The position numbers and the translations under genes are program-made. The notes below the pieces were generated by a model that was not told the DNA's origin, searched no databases, and saw only the letters and a list, made by a program, of their open reading frames with translations. A DNA stretch of 64,000 bases from the NCBI GenBank assembly GCA_040081265.1, contig JBEBGV010000018.1, forward strand, positions 13,758-77,757, written 5' to 3'. Positions 9,349-16,801 of the stretch are shown in pieces. Origin of the DNA: JBEBGV01 sp040081265 (GTDB lineage Bacteria > Acidobacteriota > Vicinamibacteria > Vicinamibacterales > UBA2999). Each line of letters begins with the position of its first letter. Within the stretch, counting starts at the first letter, position 1.

Positions 9349-10530
9349 CTACCCCGCTGCCGCAGCGAGGTCGTGCTGACCAGCGCCGTCGAAGTCGATG
9401 TCCACGACGTGTGCGTTCAGAGCCGTGCCGGACATCCGGTGCCCCCCGCGCGTGAACTGCAATACCGCCCAATGCTGGGTGCCGGTCAGCACAGACGGGT
9501 GCGCGGTCGCGGCACGGGCGACGACCTCCTGCCAGAACGTCTTCGGCTCACGACCCGCCGCGGTGATGTGGGCGTCGGTCAGGAACCCCCGCACGTAGCC
9601 GAGTCCGAACGGCCTCGGCTGGCGGAAGACCGACGCCGCAACCGGGACGATCGCTGGACGCTGTGACGGGGCCACCACGTCGAACAGCCGTTCCAGACGC
9701 GCGCGAAGCGCTTCCACTTCGGACACGAACGACACATCCGGCTTGTGACCCAGCACCGACTCGCGCCCCAGCACCATGGCAAGCGGGTGCTCGTCGGCCA
9801 CCTCGATCGACGAGTGGATCACGAAGAAGCTGCCGTCGGGCGCGAGGATGCGGCACACGCCCCGCGCCACGAGCACATCGTCCAGCCAGTGCAGCGCCTG
9901 AGAAATCGTGATGACGTCGAAGGCATCGTCTCGATAGACCAGTCGATTGCACGATTCATGGATCGTGGTGAGCGGGAGGGCGCGCTGCCTGGCGCGCCTG
10001 GCGGCGGCCTGCAGGAAGCCGCGCGACAGGTCCATCAGCGAGACGTGGTTCGAGGCACGCGCAAGCGCCAGCGCGAGGTCACCAGGTCCGCCGGCCAGAT
10101 CCAGCACACGAGAGTCCCGACCAATGGCCGCGCGATCGACCAGATGCGCCGCCAGCGACGAGGGAAACGGGCGATGGCTCACGTAGTCGTCAACGATGCG
10201 GGCGGTGTAGCGGGACGGGTCTTCGGTCGTGCTGACAAGGACGGTCGCGCTGCGCATGTCGTCGATGACGCGGAGAAGACGGGCGCGCGCGGGGCCGCTG
10301 GGCCGTGTGCGCGTCAGCCGCAGGTAGTCGTCGATGGCGGAACTGACGATGGCGCCGCGAGGCGCTGAGAAGAGCGAGTGCAGGATGCGATACCGCTCGG
10401 TGAGCCAGTACTGGAGGTAGGGCTCGGTCTCGGTCGCGACGTACGGCCGGCCGTCCATCGAAAAGGCGAGGACGAAGTTGGCCGAGGCGCGTAGACGGTC
10501 GGACGTTTCGGTTCGCGTCGCTCGTGGCAT
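9349..10530 (-). CDS. Class I SAM-dependent methyltransferase with extra N-terminal domain (RiPP cluster)
   Basis: 393 aa from ATG 10530; a TTG at 10542 is an alternative start and neither has a strong Shine-Dalgarno site. Residues 15-125 form a helical domain of no recognised family (FVLAFSMDGRPYV, then a YLQYWLTERYRILHSLF segment). From about 130 comes a Rossmann methyltransferase: LDLAGGPGD is motif I, LMDLS the acidic motif II, and FDVITISQALHWL motif IV/post. It sits between the precursor genes and the exporter, so peptide methylation is the natural inference; small-molecule methylation is not excluded. The N-terminal domain may be a peptide-recognition module, which is a guess. Confidence 0.8.
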   Translation of the reverse strand: MPRATRTETSDRLRASANFVLAFSMDGRPYVATETEPYLQYWLTERYRILHSLFSAPRGAIVSSAIDDYLRLTRTRPSGPARARLLRVIDDMRSATVLVSTTEDPSRYTARIVDDYVSHRPFPSSLAAHLVDRAAIGRDSRVLDLAGGPGDLALALARASNHVSLMDLSRGFLQAAARRARQRALPLTTIHESCNRLVYRDDAFDVITISQALHWLDDVLVARGVCRILAPDGSFFVIHSSIEVADEHPLAMVLGRESVLGHKPDVSFVSEVEALRARLERLFDVVAPSQRPAIVPVAASVFRQPRPFGLGYVRGFLTDAHITAAGREPKTFWQEVVARAATAHPSVLTGTQHWAVLQFTRGGHRMSGTALNAHVVDIDFDGAGQHDLAAAAG

Positions 10531-10549
10531 GTGTCGGGTCAAGAAATGA

Positions 10550-10583
10550 GGGGATGGACGCGCGTCGCTGCGCGCCCATCCCC
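10550..10583. terminator. Strong hairpin between precursor genes and methyltransferase, probable attenuator
   Basis: GGGGATGG-A-CGCGC pairs with GCGCG-C-CCATCCCC: 13 pairs with one internal mismatch and a 6-base loop. Read on the minus strand it lies 20 bases after the stop of the second precursor and is followed by the T-rich ATTTCTT just before the methyltransferase start. Leaky terminators in this position are common in peptide clusters, where precursor is needed in excess of enzymes. Attenuation is inferred. Confidence 0.6.
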
Positions 10584-10603
10584 TGCCGAGGGTGCTGCGG
10601 GGA

Positions 10604-10753
10604 CTAGAGTCCCGTGCAGCGGCTGACGGGCGGCACGTACACGGACTGAACTTCGATTTCCACCTCTGGAACGTCCGGGCCGAGACCCTTCGAGTTCTTG
10701 CCGACGCCTGATGCTCCGCCCTTGCCCGCGCGAATGTTGGTCTTGATCTTCAT
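10604..10753 (-). CDS. RiPP precursor peptide B (49 aa)
   Basis: Start ATG 10753 with GGAGA five bases upstream; stop TAG at 10604-10606. The N-terminal 20 residues (MKIKTNIRAG, KGGASGVGKN) differ from precursor A at one position only; the last 12 (VYVPPVSRCTGL) are identical. The 17-residue middle (SKGLGPDVPEVEIEVQS) is acidic, unlike that of A. In the C-terminal block 5 of 12 codons differ synonymously from A with no amino-acid change, showing selection on the peptide. Gly-Gly at 12-13 is a possible C39 cleavage site, although the leader is far shorter than a standard double-glycine leader. The conserved tail is the likely core; Cys46, Tyr39 and Thr47 are modifiable. Confidence 0.85.
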   Translation of the reverse strand: MKIKTNIRAGKGGASGVGKNSKGLGPDVPEVEIEVQSVYVPPVSRCTGL

Positions 10754-10832
10754 GTCATCTCCGTGTGAAAGGCGCCACCAGGCGCATTCGAGCGGCGGAC
10801 ACCATGCCCGCCGCGACTTGCCTCAGGTGAAA

Positions 10833-10967
10833 CTACAGCCCAGTGCAGCGGCTGACGGGAGGCACGTAGACCGGCGTCGTGTCCACCGAGTCGGTCGAGC
10901 TCGACCGGTTCTTGCCTGCGCCTGATGCTCCGCCCTTGCCCGCACGAATGTTGGTCTTGATCTTCAT
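10833..10967 (-). CDS. RiPP precursor peptide A (44 aa)
   Basis: Start ATG 10967 with AGGAG six bases upstream, the best ribosome site in the cluster; stop TAG at 10833-10835. Layout: conserved basic/Gly-rich block 1-20 ending KNIRAG-like in composition (reads MKIKTNIRAG, KGGASGAGKN), a 12-residue Ser/Thr/Asp spacer (RSSSTDSVDTTP), and the C-terminal block VYVPPVSRCTGL shared exactly with precursor B. Too short to be found by length-filtered gene calling. It lies 70 bp downstream of the 594-aa gene and 79 bp before precursor B. Family assignment is by context (modification enzymes and peptide exporter next door), not by similarity to a RiPP family I know. Confidence 0.85.
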   Translation of the reverse strand: MKIKTNIRAGKGGASGAGKNRSSSTDSVDTTPVYVPPVSRCTGL

Positions 10968-10981
10968 TGGTCACTCCTGAT

Positions 10982-10996
10982 GTGCGCTGTGCGCAC
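10982..10996. other. Small hairpin upstream of precursor A
   Basis: GTGCGC-TGT-GCGCAC, a 6-bp perfect stem six bases before the ribosome site of precursor A on the minus strand. It could protect the 5' end of a processed precursor mRNA; no direct evidence. Confidence 0.3.
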
Positions 10997-10997
10997 G

Positions 10998-11026
10998 CTT
11001 ATACGGTCGGCACCTTGCCCACCGAA
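10998..11026 (-). promoter_or_regulatory. Possible internal promoter for the precursor genes
   Basis: On the minus strand TTCGGT (11026-11021) and TATAAG (11003-10998) are 17 bases apart and lie 31 bases before the precursor A start. The -10 is good and the -35 is poor. It would let precursors be transcribed apart from the 594-aa gene. Weak evidence. Confidence 0.25.
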
Positions 11027-11037
11027 TTTCTGTGGTG

Positions 11038-12822
11038 TTACACGCACGCCGTCGCAATGCGACGGTCCTTCACGTCGATGCGACACGCATCGATCGTGAT
11101 CTCGAGGTCCAGGACGTCTGCGAGCTCGTCGACCAGGTACGGCAGTCGACGCAGTTCGGCGCCCTGGAGCAGGTTGTGGACATCGGCCTCATCGGCGCCA
11201 AACGGGCGCGTCGGGGCGGGACGTCCGAGCATCTGGTTGATTCGGGTCTGCGGCACGCACGCCGCCCGGATAATGGCCTGGGTGGTCGCAAAGAAATGGA
11301 CCAGGTGACGCGCCATCTCGACGATCGCTGTGTGGTTTTCAGCGGCAGCGAAGCGATCGGCCAGCACCCCGGTGAGCGCACCTTCCATCTCGGCAAGCCT
11401 CGGGCCTGGCGCCACAGCGAGCTGGGCCGCGAGTGGCGGCATCGCATCCGGCACGGACAGCCCGCGGCCGCACTGCTCATACATGTCCGCGTAGACCTGT
11501 TCGCGATGCACGCGCCACTCCTCGGTGGCGAGATAGGTACCACGCCGCATGCCGTCGACCCGCTCACGCAGACGGTCGCGGAAAGGCGCAAGGCCATCGA
11601 CGCCGGCCGCCGCACCCGCCTCAGCGATGTCGCCGAGCTGCTCATAGGCGCGCGTCATCGCCGGCCAGAGCGAGAAGAACGCGCCGTAGACCTGCAGGCC
11701 GTAGAGCCCGTAGTCGAATGCCGCGTCCATCTCGGCAAGCGCAGCCGCCACGGGCGCGTCGAACGCGAACTGGTCCGCCTGCTCAGCCCCTTCGCCGTCG
11801 AGGAGGACGCGAATGAACTGCTGGATCATGTGCTGTGGGCCCGCGCACACACCCGTCTCGGAGTGGAACGAGTAGTTCCGCTCGGCGTATTCGAAAATCT
11901 GGTCGCTGGTCAGCGGCGCATCAGCCGGCATGGTTGGTTCGCCGATCGGCACAAACAGCATCTGGTGCATGGTCATGCGCAGACCGTCGGTGACGCGGAA
12001 GAGCGATGAGAGCGCGGGATGCAGTTGGCCATTGGCAAGGCCGTCGGCCTTGACCAGCTGATAGGTCGGCACCGCCAGCACCATCGTCGCCAGGCGCTCG
12101 ACGCGCCCGACCGTCCAGCCCTCGGCGGCGTCGGGAAAGCGCTGCAGGAAGCCCGCGCGAATCCGCGACAGCGTCGCCATCATCTGCTTCCAGTGCAGAC
12201 GCATGGCCTTGAGGGCCGTCACATTCATCGGCCGATCGCTCATGTGCCGCGTGCCCGGGTAGGCGCACGTCAACCAGGTGGTGGGAGCATCGAGCCGGAG
12301 CGAGCGGGGAAATACGTTGGCTTCACCCACCTGCCGGCCGTCGGCGTCGAGCGCGATGTGCGCGACGCGGAAGACAGGGATGACGAGCTCGAGGTAACCC
12401 ACCTCGACCGGCCGGCCAGTCAGCTCGCCGGTGATGGCTTCGCACTCATTCCAGGTGCGCGGCCTGGTGCAGCTCGACTCGGGCAGCGGCGACGGACACA
12501 CCATGCTGTCCGGCACGTCGTCGGCAACGGTCGCGTCGCTGGCGTGCTTGAGGATGCCTTCGGCGATCAGGTGTTCGAGCAGCGGCTTGAGCGTCGCCCA
12601 GTTCTGGCCGCCGCTCCACTCGACCGCCGCGCCCGCCGTGAAGTGGGACTGCGTAGCCAGGGTCTCGCCGAAGGCGAAGAGCTCGGGCTCGTCGAAGGAA
12701 ATTTCCTTGTCGCCGTAGTAGAGGTTGAGCGCCGGGCCACCGGCCTCGCTGGTGGTGCGCTGCACCACCATGCGCTTCTTCAGCGAGAGGATGAGTTCGT
12801 CGGACGTCTGCAACCCGTTCAC
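11038..12822 (-). CDS. 594-aa protein of unknown family, first gene of the RiPP operon
   Basis: I do not recognise the family. The start is GTG at 12822 with no clear ribosome site. Residues 45-95 (FDEPELFAFGETLATQ, then WATLKPLLEHLIAEGIL) look like a winged-helix module, as in PqqD-type RiPP recognition elements; this is inference from pattern only. The remainder is mainly alpha-helical and has no signal peptide, membrane helix, HEXXH, CxxxCxxC, ATP-grasp or Walker motif that I can see. Three cysteines (in SSCTRP, WNECEA and GVCAGP) and a His-rich helix (MARHLVHFF) are possible functional spots. It begins 35 bp from the TTGACA operator and ends 70 bp before the precursors, so it is a strong candidate for the main modifying enzyme or scaffold. 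Confidence 0.75.
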   Translation of the reverse strand: MNGLQTSDELILSLKKRMVVQRTTSEAGGPALNLYYGDKEISFDEPELFAFGETLATQSHFTAGAAVEWSGGQNWATLKPLLEHLIAEGILKHASDATVADDVPDSMVCPSPLPESSCTRPRTWNECEAITGELTGRPVEVGYLELVIPVFRVAHIALDADGRQVGEANVFPRSLRLDAPTTWLTCAYPGTRHMSDRPMNVTALKAMRLHWKQMMATLSRIRAGFLQRFPDAAEGWTVGRVERLATMVLAVPTYQLVKADGLANGQLHPALSSLFRVTDGLRMTMHQMLFVPIGEPTMPADAPLTSDQIFEYAERNYSFHSETGVCAGPQHMIQQFIRVLLDGEGAEQADQFAFDAPVAAALAEMDAAFDYGLYGLQVYGAFFSLWPAMTRAYEQLGDIAEAGAAAGVDGLAPFRDRLRERVDGMRRGTYLATEEWRVHREQVYADMYEQCGRGLSVPDAMPPLAAQLAVAPGPRLAEMEGALTGVLADRFAAAENHTAIVEMARHLVHFFATTQAIIRAACVPQTRINQMLGRPAPTRPFGADEADVHNLLQGAELRRLPYLVDELADVLDLEITIDACRIDVKDRRIATACV

Positions 12823-12856
12823 AAGAAGCAGTTTCGGGCCTTGCCGACCTGTCTCG

Positions 12857-12884
12857 TGTCAGGGAGATGTCAAGAACCTGTCAA
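12857..12884 (-). promoter_or_regulatory. Three direct repeats at 11-bp spacing, likely OmpR-type operator of the RiPP operon
   Basis: On the minus strand: TTGACA (12884-12879), ggttc, TTGACA (12873-12868), tctcc, CTGACA (12862-12857). Exact 11-bp periodicity of hexamers is typical of OmpR/PhoB-family binding sites. The array starts inside the stop region of the histidine-kinase gene and ends 35 bp before the 594-aa gene. The same hexamers and the spacer ggttc recur at 18,224-18,251. Binding by the response regulator at 14,624 is inferred. Confidence 0.65.
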
Positions 12885-14608
12885 ATGTGACTGGGAAACT
12901 GCAGCAGGAAGGTGGTGCCCTCCGGGCCTGACCGTTCCACCGATGCGGTCCCCCCATGCTGCTGCATGACGTTCTGCACCACGGTCAGCCCGAGCCCGGT
13001 GCCTTTCTGCTTGCCGTGACTGACAAATGGTTCGAACAATGTCGCCGCGATGGCGTCGGGAATACCCGGGCCGTTGTCGACGACGCGAATGTCCACACCG
13101 TGCGAGGTCAGCTGCCCGGTCACCTCGATGCGCCCCGTCGTGGGCGACACCGCCTCCGCGGCGTTGAACAGCAGGTTCACCATCACGCGCTCGAACTTGT
13201 AGGGATCGAACCACGCGACGCATTCGGGGCCAACCGACCCGCTAATTTGCACGTGTTCGAATTCCGGCAACGCCTTGACCGTCTTGATCGCCCGATCGAT
13301 CACCTCGTCGAGCCGTCCCTGGCTGCGCTGCAGGGCCTGGCGCTCATGCGAGAAGCCGAGCAGGCCATTGAGCTCGTCGGTCATGTGGTTGATGGCGATG
13401 CGGATCTCCTGGAAGAAATCCTTGCGCTGCGCGTCGGTGAGATCGCGCTCGGCCAGGAACTCGGCGTACGCCTGAATAGCCGTCAGCGGATGCCTGAGAT
13501 CGTGGGAAATCGTATTGGCCATCAATCCGATGGTGGCCATGCGCTCGGTCTCAATGAGTTTGCGCTGTGTCGCCTGCAGCTGTCGTCGCATGCGATTGAA
13601 GGCCGTCGTCAACGCCGACACTTCGTCGCCGCCGCGCTCATCGAGCGGGTAATCGTAGTCGCCCCGCTCGAGCGCCTGGACACCGGACACCAGCCGCGCG
13701 AGCGGACGAGTGAAACTGGTGGACACGACAAACACGAGCAGGCTTCCCGCCAGAACCCCGACGGCCCCGATGCCAAGGATCCAGCGATTGAGGTCTTCGA
13801 GGAACGTGGTGGTGTCGTCGAGCGACTTCAGCACCGTCAGCGTCACCTGTCGGGCAGAGCCTTGCCGCAGCTGAACGGTTTGCCAGAGGAACGTCTCGTC
13901 GGCGAGGCGTACTTCGCGTGCTGTGGGCGAGGCCGGCGCGGGGCTGGCGACCAGCGCGGTCACGGCCTCCCGCTGGCGCGCCTCGAGGGTGCTGATCACC
14001 AGGCGGTTGTCGTAGGCGAAGGCCACGTCACTGGCGGCGACGCGGCTCACGTCCCCGGCCATCTCCTGGTTGACCTCATACCCGACCGCCAGCACACCGA
14101 TCGGATAGGCGGTTTCACCTTCACCGAGCGAGATCGGCTGGAGGAAGACCTGAAAGAGGTGCCCGCCCCCGAACCACCAGTCTCTCGCCTCCCCGCTGGC
14201 GACATACCGCGCGATTGCCGCCTGGGCCGCCTCCTGCGGGAACTCCGGCGTCGCGGTGTGAAACGCCGAGATGGCACCGCTTCGATCGGCGAGCACCAGC
14301 ACTTGACTGCCGGCCAGCTGCCAGAAGGTGCGCGACGCATCCTGGATGGTCGCGGGATCGCCCGACGTCATCAACGCCTTCAACGTGGGCAGCGCCGCCA
14401 GGAGCGCCGCCGAGCGTTCGAGCGTGAACTCGCGCTGTGTCTGCAGGCGATCGAAGGTGACAATCGAGGTGTCCAGCGCGGCCACGAGTTCCTCTCTCGC
14501 CCGGATCTCCACCCGGTAGCGCACGAGGAGCAGCACCGCGGTGGTGATCAAGGCGGAGATCAGCACCAGGGCGAGCAGGAACTTGGTTCGAAGCGTCACG
14601 GTGGGCAC
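12881..14608 (-). CDS. Membrane sensor histidine kinase
   Basis: 575 aa, start GTG 14608. One helix at 8-30, a large periplasmic sensor region (about 31-270, with a Cache-like WFGGGHLFQV and GVLAVGYEV pattern), a second helix (275-297), HAMP (298-350), then H369 in ISHDLRHP as the phospho-acceptor. The HATPase domain shows NLLFNAAEA (N box), VDNGPGIP (G1) and GTGLGL (G2). It follows the response regulator by 15 bp and is co-transcribed. The signal is unknown; position suggests control of the RiPP and glycan clusters on either side. Confidence 0.9.
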   Translation of the reverse strand: MPTVTLRTKFLLALVLISALITTAVLLLVRYRVEIRAREELVAALDTSIVTFDRLQTQREFTLERSAALLAALPTLKALMTSGDPATIQDASRTFWQLAGSQVLVLADRSGAISAFHTATPEFPQEAAQAAIARYVASGEARDWWFGGGHLFQVFLQPISLGEGETAYPIGVLAVGYEVNQEMAGDVSRVAASDVAFAYDNRLVISTLEARQREAVTALVASPAPASPTAREVRLADETFLWQTVQLRQGSARQVTLTVLKSLDDTTTFLEDLNRWILGIGAVGVLAGSLLVFVVSTSFTRPLARLVSGVQALERGDYDYPLDERGGDEVSALTTAFNRMRRQLQATQRKLIETERMATIGLMANTISHDLRHPLTAIQAYAEFLAERDLTDAQRKDFFQEIRIAINHMTDELNGLLGFSHERQALQRSQGRLDEVIDRAIKTVKALPEFEHVQISGSVGPECVAWFDPYKFERVMVNLLFNAAEAVSPTTGRIEVTGQLTSHGVDIRVVDNGPGIPDAIAATLFEPFVSHGKQKGTGLGLTVVQNVMQQHGGTASVERSGPEGTTFLLQFPSHI

Positions 14609-14623
14609 GATCAGCTCGGCGGG

Positions 14624-15301
14624 TCAGGGAACGAATTTGTAGCCGGCGTTGTGCACGGTGACGAAGTGCACGGGACTCCCCGGCACCCGCTCGAGTTTCT
14701 GGCGCAGGGTCAGGATGTGCGAGTCCACCGTCCGGGTCGAGGGGTACGAATCGTACCCCCACACATCGCTCAGCAGCTGATCGCGCGACACGACGCGCTG
14801 CGGGTTCTGCGCGAAATATTTCAGGAGCTTGAATTCCTGTGGCGTCAGCGCCACCAGTGTCCCACCGCGAGTCGCCTCCATCCGTGCAAAGTCCACCGCC
14901 ACCTCATCGAAGTACAGGTGTTCCACCGGTGAACTGCGGCGACTGCGGCGAAGCACGGCGCGCACGCGGGCGACCAGCTCGCGCGGACTGAACGGCTTGG
15001 TGACGTAGTCGTCGGCGCCCAGTTCGAGCAGCAGCACCCGATTCACTTCCTCCACCGAACCCGTCAGCACCAGGATCGGCACGTCCTCCGACTGCTTGCG
15101 CATCTCGCGACACACGTCCTGCCCTCCCACCTGTGGCATCTTGAGGTCGAGGATCACGAAGTTCGGTCGTGAGGTGCGAAATGTCGCCAGCCCTTCAGCA
15201 CCGTTCTGGGCTACTTCGACGACATAACCTTCCGATTCGAACAGCTCACGCAGGGCTTTTCGAATCGAACGGTCATCTTCGATGACGAGAATCTTTTCCA
15301 T
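14624..15301 (-). CDS. OmpR-family response regulator
   Basis: 225 aa; I chose ATG 15301 because it gives the standard receiver start MEKILVIEDD. The receiver holds D9-D10, the phosphorylation site D52 in VILDLKMP and a TKPFSPREL lysine motif. The C-terminal winged helix (about 128-225) shows LTPQEFKLLKYFAQNP, RVVSRDQLL and a TVDSHI-LRQKLE recognition region. It is the first gene of the pair with the kinase and faces the porin gene across 33 bp. Its DNA-binding type fits the 11-bp-spaced hexamers at 12,857, 18,188 and 18,224. Confidence 0.93.
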   Translation of the reverse strand: MEKILVIEDDRSIRKALRELFESEGYVVEVAQNGAEGLATFRTSRPNFVILDLKMPQVGGQDVCREMRKQSEDVPILVLTGSVEEVNRVLLLELGADDYVTKPFSPRELVARVRAVLRRSRRSSPVEHLYFDEVAVDFARMEATRGGTLVALTPQEFKLLKYFAQNPQRVVSRDQLLSDVWGYDSYPSTRTVDSHILTLRQKLERVPGSPVHFVTVHNAGYKFVP

Positions 15302-15334
15302 CGTTGTTTGGTGCCGGGCTATATTAACTTTTGA

Positions 15335-16801
15335 ATGTTCGTGAGGCGAAGCCACATCGCGGCCGCACTGACTGTGGCAGTCCTCATGATCGAGGGCGCT
15401 GCCGTCGTGCTGGCACAGCAGCCAGTCCCCCCGCAGGCACCTGCGCCCTCAGACGCCACGCCTGCGATCGACGCGCTGCTGGCTGAAATCAGGCGCCTGC
15501 AGCAGGCCATCGATACACTTCGCACCGATCTCACCGAGTCGCGCGGCGAGACGGCAGCCGTGCAACAGGCACTCGCCACTCTCCGAGCCGAACTCGACGA
15601 AGAACGCGAACTGCTTGCGGGCCAGCTCGGCACGATCGAACAGGCCAAGGTCGAGAGCGGATCAAAGTACCGCGTCCGGGTGTTCGGCATGGCCCTCATG
15701 CAGCTGGTAAGCACGCGCGGCGGCGTCGACAACATCGATCTGCCGCTCCTGGCCATCGAATCGACCCCGGGCGACTCCGGCGGCAATATCTCGGCAGCGG
15801 TGCGCCAGTCCTTCATCGGGATCGCTGTATTCGGTCCCACTTTTCTCGGCATGGAGACCTCAGGCGATCTGCGTCTCGACTTCTTCGGCGGTTTTCCTGA
15901 CGCCATCGACGGGCTGAGCGCGCCGGGACTACGCCTGCGCACCATGGCCTTCGCCCTCGAGGGCAAGACCTTGTCGATTCGGGCTGGACAGGAGGCTCCG
16001 TTCTTCTCGCCCCTGTCGCCCGCGTCGCTTGCCACCACTGCATATCCCGCGATGTCGTCCTCAGGCAACATCTGGTCGTGGACCCCGCAAATCTATGTCG
16101 AGCGCCGGTTCGAGCGTTCCGCAGAGACCACGCTGACGCTGAGAACCGGCATGCTGGACGCGCTCACCGGCGAGTTGCCTGCCGGGGAATACAGCCGCTT
16201 CGCAACCGCAGGCGAACGCAGCCGTGCGCCGGCGGCAGCCGTGCACGCCGGGTGGCGACAGAGCCACGAGGAGCGGGTCACGGCCGGTGGAGCGGGCTTC
16301 TATTATTCGCGGCAGAACTGGGGCTACGACCGTGTCGTCAATGCCTGGGCTGTCACCGCTGACTGGGAGGTGCCGCTCATGGCGCGGGTCAGCCTGTCGG
16401 GCGAAATCTACGGCGGCCAGGCCATTGGCGGACTGGGCGGTGGCGCGCACTCCAGCGTGCTGTTCGACGGTGCTCCGGCCGACCCGACAGCCACGGTCTA
16501 TCCGCTGCACAGCATCGGCGGCTGGGCGCAGCTCAAATTCAGCGTCACCCCACGGCTTGACGTCAACCTGGCCGGAGGAGGCGATCGGTCGAAGCCCCGT
16601 CCGTTTCAGGGCCTGCTTCAGCCGCCACGTGATGAGGCGCCGTCGGCCTCGCGAAACGCCAGCGCCTTTGCCAACGTGATCTACCAGGCTCGCTCCAATC
16701 TTCTTTTCTCGGTCGAGTATCGGCGCCTGTGGACCCGCCGGTTCGACGGACGCGCCTGGCTTGCCGACCATCTCAACTTCGGAGGCGCCATTGCCTTCTA
16801 G
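15335..16801 (+). CDS. Outer-membrane porin-like protein
   Basis: 488 aa. Signal peptide to about residue 28 (ends VVLAQ), then a coiled coil (about 44-100: LLAEIRRLQQAIDTLRTDL pattern) as in porins that contact peptidoglycan through an N-terminal helix. From about 110 the sequence alternates in beta-barrel fashion (YRVRVFGMALMQL, LDFFGGFP, VSLSGEIYGGQA) and ends LNFGGAIAF, a terminal aromatic strand. Divergent from the response regulator; the 33-bp gap contains TATATT, a possible -10. No substrate is evident. The cupredoxin gene overlaps its end and is probably co-translated. Confidence 0.8.
   Translation: MFVRRSHIAAALTVAVLMIEGAAVVLAQQPVPPQAPAPSDATPAIDALLAEIRRLQQAIDTLRTDLTESRGETAAVQQALATLRAELDEERELLAGQLGTIEQAKVESGSKYRVRVFGMALMQLVSTRGGVDNIDLPLLAIESTPGDSGGNISAAVRQSFIGIAVFGPTFLGMETSGDLRLDFFGGFPDAIDGLSAPGLRLRTMAFALEGKTLSIRAGQEAPFFSPLSPASLATTAYPAMSSSGNIWSWTPQIYVERRFERSAETTLTLRTGMLDALTGELPAGEYSRFATAGERSRAPAAAVHAGWRQSHEERVTAGGAGFYYSRQNWGYDRVVNAWAVTADWEVPLMARVSLSGEIYGGQAIGGLGGGAHSSVLFDGAPADPTATVYPLHSIGGWAQLKFSVTPRLDVNLAGGGDRSKPRPFQGLLQPPRDEAPSASRNASAFANVIYQARSNLLFSVEYRRLWTRRFDGRAWLADHLNFGGAIAF

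Noticed and set aside
10604..10967. Precursors as classical double-glycine bacteriocins
   Set aside because: Gly-Gly at residues 12-13 exists, but the preceding 11 residues lack the usual hydrophobic and acidic leader pattern, and the conserved block is at the opposite end. Cleavage there remains only a possibility.
12956..14932. 658-codon plus-strand frame opposite the histidine kinase
   Set aside because: Spans two real genes on the other strand and has no recognisable motif. Long antisense frames are expected at this GC content.
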